Shown piece by piece: positions 1 through 5,618 of a stretch of DNA of 6,300 nt (positions within the stretch are counted from its first letter, which is position 1; each line of letters starts with the position of its first letter). The DNA comes from Actinomycetota bacterium (GTDB taxonomy: Bacteria > Actinomycetota > Actinomycetes > S36-B12 > UBA5976). The position numbers and the translations under genes are program-made. The notes below the pieces were generated by a model. The model was not told the origin of the DNA. It ran no database searches and was given only the letters and a program-made list of their open reading frames with translations. The stretch covers positions 1-6,300 of the forward strand of contig RGCY01000072.1 of the NCBI GenBank assembly GCA_009918865.1, written 5' to 3'.

Positions 1-290
1 CAACCTTGGTTTGGTTCATGCTCCCACGGCACCGGACCATGACCACGCCAACCGTTGCGACGCAGTAGATCGAGACCGCGGTGATAGCCCACGCGAGCGT
101 AGGCGTAGCCCTCAATGGTGCGCCCGTCGGCCAATGCCCGCTCTGCAAGCACTGCCCATGCAGCACTCGACGTGGGATGCACTGCAGCTACTTCGACTGG
201 CGCCATCCCTTGATTCAGCAGACCCACGGCTTCATCATGTGGAAGCAGTGTTGGTGGAACGGGGTTGAGTAAGTCCTGATTGACGGTCAT
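1..290 (-). CDS. DUF3151 family protein, N-terminal part (runs off the left edge)
   Basis: I translated this frame by hand on the minus strand from the ATG at 290-288; it stays open for 96 codons to the window edge. It begins MTVNQDLLNPVPPTLLPHDE and carries segments typical of DUF3151: VAAVHPTSSAAWAVLAERAL (about residues 34-53), EGYAYARVGYHRGLDLLRR (about 60-78) and NGWRGHGPVPWEHEPNQG at the visible end. Family members are usually about 135-145 residues, so roughly 40 are missing outside the window. The function is unknown; the family is soluble-looking and, as far as I know, confined to actinobacteria. The Mycobacterium tuberculosis member, Rv0360c, lies close to fba, as here. The start overlaps the stop of the upstream MFS gene as ATGA and has no visible Shine-Dalgarno, so translational coupling to that gene is likely. 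Family assignment is firm; any role is open. Confidence 0.9.
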   Translation of the reverse strand, partial: MTVNQDLLNPVPPTLLPHDEAVGLLNQGMAPVEVAAVHPTSSAAWAVLAERALADGRTIEGYAYARVGYHRGLDLLRRNGWRGHGPVPWEHEPNQG

Positions 291-1519
291 GTGCCGATTG
301 TTGTACGCGCCTGCGAGTCGTGCATCTGCTGGCGCGCTTCCCGGCGCACTGCTCTCGCAAGCACCGGCAGCCCGATGGAACACGCAGCCACTGCCAGACA
401 GCCGCCAGCGGTGATGACAGTTTCCGGCGCGTATTTGTGTAGGAAGAATCCAGCAAGCAACATCGATGTGATGCTTGATGTGGTGATGGCGCTACCAAAG
501 ACCGCGCCGAAGCGACCGCGCACCTCATCTGGCACGCGGTCAGCCATCAAGATTCCGAAAAGCATGTTGATCGTGCCGTTGCCGACACCCACAATCAAGC
601 ATGCAAGCGCAGCCAACCAAACGGAGCGACTCATCCCCAAGGTGAGAATGCCAAATGCAAGTAACCACGCGCTACACATGGCTGCCATGGGTCGTTGCTG
701 CACAGCAACCTTCAGTCGTGGGAACAACACCGCACCGATGAGATTTCCGCCACCGAACATCAGACCCAAGATGCCGTACACAAAGGAGTTTCCCTGCAGC
801 GTCTTTGTGATGAAGAAGACTTCCGCAACATTCAACGCTCCGATTCCCAGCACCGAACAAATGAGAACTGCTTGCAACGTGGAAAGAATGGAGTCGCTGC
901 GAAGTACTCTCCAGCCTGCTGCCCACTCACGTTTCGTGCGCTGCTCAGGTGCCTTGGGTTCTGGGATTCGATCTGTTCGCAAAGAACGAATCAAAATGGC
1001 GTAGGCAGCAAAACTCAGGGCGTCAAGGACGAGTGGCGTACGGGTACCTGAAATCGCGACGAGCGTGCCGCCAATGGCTGGACCAAGAATGGCTCCGAGC
1101 GATGTGAAGGTTCCGGCTAGGCCCATGAGCCGTGGAAGTAGTTCTCGCTCAACCAGCCGTGGGGCGAGTGCTCCCATGGCTGGATTCACAACCGCACTAC
1201 CGAGCGAAAGTAATGCGACGCCAACCACGGACAACACGAGCGATGTGTTCACCAGTGCCAGGCATATCAACGCCTGCACCAACGTCACAGTCGTCACAAT
1301 CCGTTTAGCCGAAACGCGGTCGGCAATGAGCCCGGCCCATGGGGCTGCCACAACCTGCGGGACCATCAGCGCCAAGGTCAGGGCCATGACGGCGCTCGGG
1401 CCGTGCCCTTTGAGTCGCCATGCCAGGGCGACATAAGCAACCTCATCACCCAAGAGCGATGCGCCACGGGCAGTAGCTGCTAGCCATGCGTCCCTCGGAA
1501 GCGCAGATTTGCGAGACAT
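287..1519 (-). CDS. MFS transporter (EntS/MFS_3-like exporter)
   Basis: The protein has 410 residues, usual for a 12-helix major facilitator permease. The segment SLLGDEVAYVALAW (about 21-34) matches the first helix of the MFS_3/EntS-like group. Motif A is clear at 63-73 (GLIADRVSAKR, in the loop between helices 2 and 3). A proline/glycine-rich GPAIGG segment lies at 146-151 in helix 5, and a charged central loop at about 180-205 divides the two halves. In the second half, RVPDEVRGRFGAVFGS (about 328-343) repeats the family's typical loop motif. The likely role is proton-driven efflux of a small molecule across the cytoplasmic membrane; the substrate cannot be read from sequence. The ATG at 1519 fits the family's N-terminus and has a TANNNT box 7 nt upstream, suggesting a leaderless mRNA. 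It shares an ATGA junction with the downstream DUF3151 gene and is probably co-transcribed with it. It is only distantly similar to the second MFS gene in this window. Confidence 0.92.
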   Translation of the reverse strand: MSRKSALPRDAWLAATARGASLLGDEVAYVALAWRLKGHGPSAVMALTLALMVPQVVAAPWAGLIADRVSAKRIVTTVTLVQALICLALVNTSLVLSVVGVALLSLGSAVVNPAMGALAPRLVERELLPRLMGLAGTFTSLGAILGPAIGGTLVAISGTRTPLVLDALSFAAYAILIRSLRTDRIPEPKAPEQRTKREWAAGWRVLRSDSILSTLQAVLICSVLGIGALNVAEVFFITKTLQGNSFVYGILGLMFGGGNLIGAVLFPRLKVAVQQRPMAAMCSAWLLAFGILTLGMSRSVWLAALACLIVGVGNGTINMLFGILMADRVPDEVRGRFGAVFGSAITTSSITSMLLAGFFLHKYAPETVITAGGCLAVAACSIGLPVLARAVRREARQQMHDSQARTTIGT

Positions 1520-1526
1520 TCGTCGG

Positions 1527-1536
1527 ACAGTACCCT
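1527..1536. promoter_or_regulatory. Overlapping divergent -10 boxes (bidirectional leaderless promoter 1)
   Basis: On the plus strand TACCCT (1531-1536) ends 6 nt before the ATG at 1543. On the minus strand TACTGT (1532 down to 1527) ends 7 nt before the ATG at 1519. The two boxes share the central TA at 1531-1532. A plus-strand TTGCGA at 1509-1514, with a 16-bp spacer, matches four of six consensus -35 bases; the minus-strand -35 (TTCAAC at 1556-1551, 18-bp spacer) is weak. Neither start has a convincing Shine-Dalgarno at normal spacing. TANNNT close to the start codon is the known signature of leaderless actinobacterial transcripts. Bidirectional use is an inference from spacing and symmetry. 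Confidence 0.55.
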
Positions 1537-1542
1537 TCGCGC

Positions 1543-2505
1543 ATGCGTACGTTGAAACTTCCTCGCCGCCGCTGGGCTGTCACAACTGCCGTCGCCGTGG
1601 TTTCGGCTCTGAGTTGTGCTCCAGCGTTTGCGGACTACTCCATCGTTGCTGTGAGCGACCGCGGATATGACGTTGGCGTTGCAATTGCTGGTTGCGATAA
1701 GAATGAAATCGCGCACAAGCCTGTGCTTGTGCCTGCGGTCGGCGCAGCCGTTGCAAACACCACGGAGAACAAGGACTCTCACGCCGCTTTTCTTTACGGC
1801 CTTCGCACCTCAACTGTGCCAGGTAACTACCTCGAAGAAGTCCCAGTTTCAGGCAACGGCACCCACAGTTTCGCGATGGCCAAGATAAAGAAGGGAACAG
1901 CCGTTCTTGCCAAGAATGGTGGCAGCAGCACAACGCCAACAGCCGTCGATGCACAAGCGACCTTTGTTGTTTCCGGCGACAACTTGGCTTCTCCCGCTGT
2001 CTCAGCTGCAGCAGTGAAGGCATACAAAGCAACGGCAGGCAACTTGGCACAGAAACTAGTTGCCGCCCTAGCTGCTGCAGAGAAGGCAGGCGGCGACGCC
2101 GCGTGTAGTGGCAAGGCGTCAGCAGCAGCTTTGCTCATGGCGAAGCCGAACGACGCCATCTTTAACGTTTACGAGTTCCTACCGAAGGCCGACTTCACGA
2201 AGGAACTGGTTCCGATTAATGACAAGCACTTGCCAAGGGTCTTTGTCTCCGCGCTCACAACTGACGGCAGTAGTGCAGTCACAAAGGTGACGGACGCGCT
2301 AGAGAAAGCTGACTTCACCAAACCAGTCCACATTCGCAAGAACGCCGCAGCGGATCAAGCGAGCCTGCTGAAGTTTGCGCTGCTCTGCTTTGGTGGTGCA
2401 ACTGCGGCAATCGTCCTGATTCTGCTCTACCGTCGCAGGGTGATGACCGCAGAAGCAGAGACTGCTGGCCGCAGCCGTCGCTCGGGAAACCCGGCTAAGC
2501 GGTAG
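1543..2505 (+). CDS. Secreted, C-terminally anchored DUF1028-like (Ntn-fold) protein
   Basis: From the ATG at 1543 the protein has 320 residues. It has a signal peptide: RTLKLPRRR basic region, hydrophobic core from residue 11, and AFA cleavage site at 28-30 before DYS. The mature part begins YSIVAV...GVAIAG (32-50), like the SIVA...GVAV start of DUF1028 proteins. Further on, SGDNLASPAV (144-153), ATAGNLAQKLVAALAAAEKA (163-182) and GGD...GKASAAALLM (183-199) follow the family's order of motifs. One hydrophobic helix (about 275-296), then RRR and a basic tail, give a probable type I topology with the domain outside the cell. Two ectodomain cysteines (51, 188) could pair. KADFTK occurs at 215-220 and 255-260. 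DUF1028 belongs, as I recall, to the Ntn-hydrolase clan, but the mature N-terminus here would be Asp, so activity is doubtful. A start at 1486 would overlap the divergent gene and spoil the signal peptide. The gene is firm, the family call moderate, the function unknown. Confidence 0.72.
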   Translation: MRTLKLPRRRWAVTTAVAVVSALSCAPAFADYSIVAVSDRGYDVGVAIAGCDKNEIAHKPVLVPAVGAAVANTTENKDSHAAFLYGLRTSTVPGNYLEEVPVSGNGTHSFAMAKIKKGTAVLAKNGGSSTTPTAVDAQATFVVSGDNLASPAVSAAAVKAYKATAGNLAQKLVAALAAAEKAGGDAACSGKASAAALLMAKPNDAIFNVYEFLPKADFTKELVPINDKHLPRVFVSALTTDGSSAVTKVTDALEKADFTKPVHIRKNAAADQASLLKFALLCFGGATAAIVLILLYRRRVMTAEAETAGRSRRSGNPAKR

Positions 2506-2518
2506 AACAACCTTTGAC

Positions 2519-2561
2519 GTGAATGTGGGCGGCATGCAATCTGCATGCCGCCCACATTCAG
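2519..2561. terminator. Bidirectional hairpin terminator between convergent genes
   Basis: The arms 2520-2537 and 2543-2560 are perfectly complementary over 18 bp (core GGGCGGCATGC / GCATGCCGCCC) around AATCT, whose outer A-T pair can add a 19th base pair. The hairpin fills most of the 69-bp gap between the DUF1028-like gene and fba, which end facing each other. No T-rich tract follows on either strand, as is common for actinobacterial terminators, so it is read as a U-less hairpin serving both genes. The flanks hold nothing else recognisable. Confidence 0.82.
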
Positions 2562-2574
2562 GTTACAAGAAGAC

Positions 2575-3597
2575 TCAGCGAATCTTCGTGCCTGTTGAGC
2601 GCAGGTCTTCACACGCCTGCACCACACGTGCAGCCATTCCCGCTTCAGCGCTCTTGCCATAGGACCGTGGGTCGTACTGCTTCTTGTTCCCCACTTCGCC
2701 GTCAATCTTCAAGACACCGTCATAGTTCTTGAACATGTGATCAACAATCGGACGCGTGAACGCATATTGAGTGTCGGTGTCGATGTTCATCTTCACAGTT
2801 CCATAATCCAGAGCTTCGCGAATCTCGCTCAGCAATGAACCTGAACCGCCGTGGAACACCAAATCAAACGGTTTGTCTTTGCCGTACTTTGAACCCACTG
2901 CATCCTGCAGTGTCTTGAGAATTGCTGGTTGCAAGACCACGTTGCCAGGCTTGTAGACACCGTGCACATTTCCAAATGTGGCTGCGACCATGTAACGACC
3001 GCGCTCTCCAAGACCTAAACGCTCTGCAACTAGCAGTGCATCTTCTGGGGTCGAGTACAACTTGGCGTCGTGCTTGGCCTCGATGCCATCTTCTTCGCCA
3101 CCAACAACACCAATCTCAATCTCAAGAATGATGCGAGCAGCGGCGCACTTGTCGAGCATCTCTTCCGCGATGGTCATGTTCTCTGGCATTGACACTGCCG
3201 AGCCGTCCCACATGTGAGATTGGAACAGGGGGTCACGACCGAGCGCAACACGCTCCGCCGACACCTCGAGCAGCGGACGCATGAAGCCGTCAAGCTTCTC
3301 AACTGGGCAGTGGTCTGTGTGCAATGCAATGTTCACGTCGTACTTAGCGGCCACCACATGCGCAAACTCTGCGAGCGCCACCGCGCCGGTGACCATGTCT
3401 TTCAGCCTCTGACCCGAAGCGAACTCAGCGCCACCCCATGAGACCTGCACGATTCCGTCACTCTCGGCTTCAGCGAAGCCACGAATGGCAGCAACAATCG
3501 TTTGCGAGGATGTGCAGTTGATTGCGGGGTAGGCAAATGCTCCGGCTTTCGCGCGGTCAAGCATCTCGCCGTAAACCTCAGGACTTGCAATGGGCAT
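2575..3597 (-). CDS. fba: Class II fructose-bisphosphate aldolase
   Basis: This enzyme reversibly cleaves fructose 1,6-bisphosphate to dihydroxyacetone phosphate and glyceraldehyde 3-phosphate, in cytosolic glycolysis and gluconeogenesis. The 340 residues match the full actinobacterial class IIA length, beginning MPIASPEVYGEMLDRAKAGA. Zinc and catalytic positions are intact: the LHTDHCP motif (92-98; catalytic Asp95, zinc ligand His96), EIEIG..GGEEDG (159-171; conserved acidic residues), NVHG (210-213; zinc ligand His212) and FHGGSGS (248-254; zinc ligand His249). KMNIDTDTQYAF (269-280) is the substrate-phosphate and dihydroxyacetone-phosphate binding segment. Nothing is truncated or missing, so it should be active. 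The ATG at 3597 has a GGGAG Shine-Dalgarno 6 nt upstream. The gene follows an MFS transporter on the same strand after 50 bp and may be read from that gene's promoter, since no TANNNT box is present nearby. It ends against a strong hairpin. Confidence 0.98.
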   Translation of the reverse strand: MPIASPEVYGEMLDRAKAGAFAYPAINCTSSQTIVAAIRGFAEAESDGIVQVSWGGAEFASGQRLKDMVTGAVALAEFAHVVAAKYDVNIALHTDHCPVEKLDGFMRPLLEVSAERVALGRDPLFQSHMWDGSAVSMPENMTIAEEMLDKCAAARIILEIEIGVVGGEEDGIEAKHDAKLYSTPEDALLVAERLGLGERGRYMVAATFGNVHGVYKPGNVVLQPAILKTLQDAVGSKYGKDKPFDLVFHGGSGSLLSEIREALDYGTVKMNIDTDTQYAFTRPIVDHMFKNYDGVLKIDGEVGNKKQYDPRSYGKSAEAGMAARVVQACEDLRSTGTKIR

Positions 3598-3603
3598 GGG
3601 TCA

Positions 3604-3608
3604 CTCCC
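3604..3608 (-). promoter_or_regulatory. Ribosome binding site of fba
   Basis: The minus strand reads GGGAGTGACCC directly before the ATG, giving a GGGAG Shine-Dalgarno with a 6-nt spacer. It supports 3597 as the start and sets fba apart from most other genes here, which appear leaderless. Confidence 0.75.
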
Positions 3609-3647
3609 GAGCTCAAGAAACGGTGTCTGTGGACGTTGTGGCGCGCA

Positions 3648-4868
3648 TCACATTCTGTCAGACAGGCGCCACACTGAAGGATGCAGGAGTCCCCAAGCGA
3701 CGGCCGCAACAATCAGCGCTGCCGCAACCAAGAAGGCTGATTGCAGGCCAAAGGCCAATGACACCGGACCAGCCAATGCAGTGCCCAGAGGCCCGAAAAC
3801 CATGGACCCGAATGCGTCATAGGAGTTGACTCGTGAGAGCGCGTCACTCGGCACATGTTTCTGCAGCGCAGTGATCCACAACACTTGAAATGTGTCCATT
3901 CCCATCCCGCAGGCAAACGCCGCAGTCGCAATCAACGCCAGCGGTGCGGGAATGGCCATGGTGAAGACAAACAGCGGCATCGCAAGCATGGCAAGCATGG
4001 CGATGCGCATAGGAAAGCGTGGGCGAATTCGAAACGCCACTAACGAACCGGCAAGAAAACCAATTGATTCGATGGTTGCGATGAAGGCCCAACTCTTAGC
4101 GCCATCGAACTCTTGCTTCATCAACACCGGGCCGAGCACACCATTGGCTCCCTGAAATCCCATGATGATGAAAGCAAACGCAACAACGATGATGAAGACC
4201 CAGCGGTTTGCGCGAAACTCCCCCCAGCCGGTTTTCAAGTCAGTGAGTGTGGAGTTACCAGTTCTGGTGCGTGGGGTGAGTGTTCGAAGCGACCACACCA
4301 GCAGTCCCGCCACAAGAAATGTCAGCGCATCAAAAGCCATCGCCCAGCCAGCGCCAAATCCGGCCACCAAGACACCTGCAACAGCGGCACCAGAGATGTA
4401 CGCGCCATTAGACCCAGCGCTGACGACAGAGTTAGCAGACTGCAATTGCCCTTCTGGGACGACCGTGGGGGTCAATGTTGGAAACGCGGGATACCAAATT
4501 GCGTGGAGAACTCCGAAGATCGCGGCAAACGGAACCAGCATCACTACTGTGGCAGTGCCCGTGATGAACAGGCTGGCCTGCACCATGAGTAGTGCACCAA
4601 GCACCACATCCGAGCCAGCCACCGCGCGCGCACGACCAATTCTGTCTGCCCACACTCCGCCAAAGGGCAACATCACCACCAGCATGAAGGACTGCACAGC
4701 GAGCACCAAGCTCAAAGACTTCGCAGTGGCACCCTGCAGTTCCAAAATTCCAAAGGCGAGTGCAGTTGGCGCCATGCCATTTCCAAGATTAGAAATAATG
4801 CGCGCAGCAAGAAACTTGCGGAAATTTCGGTGACCCCACAACTCACGCAAAGACTGCAGCACGTTCAC
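3648..4868 (-). CDS. MFS transporter (EntS/MFS_3-like exporter), second copy
   Basis: This 406-residue permease belongs to the same broad group as the first MFS gene but is clearly diverged from it. It opens with LRELWGHRNFRKFLAARIIS (about 7-26), the N-terminal pattern of EntS-like exporters. It has a textbook motif A, GGVWADRIGRAR (70-81), then YPAFPTLTPTVVPEGQLQSA (126-145), the family's loop after helix 4. HVPSDALSRVNSYDAFG (338-354) is the matching loop in the second half. The likely role is efflux of a small molecule; the substrate is unknown. The start is ambiguous. GTG at 4868 has AGGAG (4881-4877) 8 nt upstream, whereas GTG at 4862, two codons in, lies 6 nt after a TAGGGT box and would suit a leaderless mRNA. 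Only two residues differ. An in-frame TAG at 4874-4872 rules out longer versions. It separates fba from the DedA genes, which adjoin directly in mycobacteria, so it may be an insertion into that order. Confidence 0.93.
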   Translation of the reverse strand: MNVLQSLRELWGHRNFRKFLAARIISNLGNGMAPTALAFGILELQGATAKSLSLVLAVQSFMLVVMLPFGGVWADRIGRARAVAGSDVVLGALLMVQASLFITGTATVVMLVPFAAIFGVLHAIWYPAFPTLTPTVVPEGQLQSANSVVSAGSNGAYISGAAVAGVLVAGFGAGWAMAFDALTFLVAGLLVWSLRTLTPRTRTGNSTLTDLKTGWGEFRANRWVFIIVVAFAFIIMGFQGANGVLGPVLMKQEFDGAKSWAFIATIESIGFLAGSLVAFRIRPRFPMRIAMLAMLAMPLFVFTMAIPAPLALIATAAFACGMGMDTFQVLWITALQKHVPSDALSRVNSYDAFGSMVFGPLGTALAGPVSLAFGLQSAFLVAAALIVAAVAWGLLHPSVWRLSDRM

Positions 4869-4878
4869 ACCCTAGGCT
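4869..4878. promoter_or_regulatory. Overlapping divergent -10 boxes (bidirectional leaderless promoter 2)
   Basis: The sequence ACCCTAGGCT contains TAGGCT on the plus strand (4873-4878), ending 6 nt before the GTG at 4885. It also contains TAGGGT on the minus strand (4874 down to 4869), ending 6 nt before the GTG at 4862. They share the TA at 4873-4874, exactly as in the pair at 1527-1536. No good -35 hexamer is visible for either direction. On the minus strand an AGGAG (4881-4877) offers a competing, leadered start at 4868, so the plus-strand promoter is better supported than the minus one. Confidence 0.5.
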
Positions 4879-4884
4879 CCTGCT

Positions 4885-5526
4885 GTGCATTCCCTACCAC
4901 TGCTGCCTGCTTCGCTGCTTGAGCCGCAGGTGACCAACTGGTCGGCTCTGGCCGTGTATGCATTCTGCTTTGCTTTGGTGTTTGTTGAAAGTGGTTTGCT
5001 GCTCGGCTTCTTTCTTCCTGGCGACTCAGTGCTTTTCGCGGCCGGAATCATGAGTTCTGACCCGAGCCGCGGTGTGAATGTTTGGGTGCTTGCAACTGGG
5101 ATTTTCATTTGCGCGTTCGTTGGTGACCAAGTTGGTTATGTGACCGGTCGCAAACTCGGAAGACCGTGGCTGGAGTCACGAACATCTACGCGCATGCGCG
5201 GCGCGTTGCTCCGAACCGAACGATTCTACGAACGCTACGGATGGTTCGCCGTGGTGATCGCGCGCTATATCCCATGGGTGCGCACCTTTATTCCATTCGT
5301 TGCTGGCGTCGGGCGAATGAACTACTACCGCTTCCTCAGCGCGAATATCACTGGTGCAGTGTGTTGGGGAATCGGCATCACGTTGCTCGGCCACTGGTCG
5401 GGCCGAAACGAAATTGTTCGTTACATTGCCTACGGAATCGCAGCCGTTTTCATCGTCGGTTCAACCATCACTGCAGTTCGCTGGTGGCTCGCAGATCGTC
5501 GCAACAAATCGGGTAATCCCACCTAG
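4885..5526 (+). CDS. DedA family membrane protein (first of two)
   Basis: This integral membrane protein of 213 residues belongs to the DedA/SNARE-associated (VTT domain) family. Family members act in lipid-carrier recycling and membrane homeostasis; some flip undecaprenyl phosphate or phosphatidylethanolamine. Key positions are present: E35 in FVESGLLLGFFLPGDS (33-48), with the FLPGD re-entrant motif at 43-47. GDQVGYVTGRKLG (80-92) and ARYIPWVRTFIPFVAG (126-141) follow, the last containing the essential RxxPxxR pattern (R127, P130, R133). Hydrophobic segments cover about 18-40, 65-80, 135-170 and 177-199, with a basic cytoplasmic tail. The GTG at 4885 has no Shine-Dalgarno but has TAGGCT 6 nt upstream, so the mRNA is probably leaderless. 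A GTG at 4930 is possible but would cut into the conserved N-terminal region. A DedA gene next to fba is also found in mycobacteria. Which lipid it handles cannot be told. Confidence 0.94.
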   Translation: MHSLPLLPASLLEPQVTNWSALAVYAFCFALVFVESGLLLGFFLPGDSVLFAAGIMSSDPSRGVNVWVLATGIFICAFVGDQVGYVTGRKLGRPWLESRTSTRMRGALLRTERFYERYGWFAVVIARYIPWVRTFIPFVAGVGRMNYYRFLSANITGAVCWGIGITLLGHWSGRNEIVRYIAYGIAAVFIVGSTITAVRWWLADRRNKSGNPT

Positions 5527-5606
5527 AACCGTGGCCAATACCTGCTGCAGTGTGTTCTTTCGGCGTTGTTCGCGCTACGTTGTCAAGGTCTAAGTGTGGC
5601 CACTTG

Positions 5607-5612
5607 TAGCCT
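5607..5612 (+). promoter_or_regulatory. -10 box of the second DedA gene (leaderless)
   Basis: TAGCCT ends 6 nt before the ATG at 5619, the same spacing as the boxes at 1531-1536 and 4873-4878. It indicates an own promoter in the 92-bp gap and favours the first of two consecutive ATG codons as the start. A TTGTCA at 5580-5585 resembles a -35 hexamer, but its 21-bp spacer is too long to trust. The 8-bp palindrome GTGGCCAC at 5596-5603 lies in the spacer and could be a binding site or chance. Confidence 0.55.
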
Positions 5613-5618
5613 GACGGC

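Noticed and set aside
291..1004. Long open plus-strand frame of 237 codons antisense to the first MFS gene
   Set aside because: The protein is rich in Pro, Arg and Thr with no domain pattern and lies wholly opposite a clear MFS gene; open antisense frames are expected from that gene's codon bias.
1486..1542. Upstream ATG at 1486 as the start of the DUF1028-like gene
   Set aside because: It would add 19 residues before a normal signal peptide, overlap the divergent MFS gene, and ignore the -10 box that sits 6 nt before the ATG at 1543.
1603..1620. Lipoprotein lipobox around Cys25 (ALSC) of the exported protein
   Set aside because: The residues before Cys do not fit the lipobox (Leu at -2, Ala at -3), AFA a few residues later is a better signal peptidase I site, and a C-terminal helix already anchors the protein.
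4113..4833. Two overlapping plus-strand open frames (159 and 223 codons) antisense to the second MFS gene
   Set aside because: They mirror the MFS coding sequence in other frames, have no recognisable family or ribosome binding site, and overlap each other.
5580..5585. TTGTCA as a -35 box of the second DedA gene
   Set aside because: The 21-bp spacer to the TAGCCT box is well outside the usual 16-18 bp.
5596..5603. Palindrome GTGGCCAC as an operator for the second DedA gene
   Set aside because: Eight bases without flanking symmetry are expected by chance; position alone does not support a regulator site.
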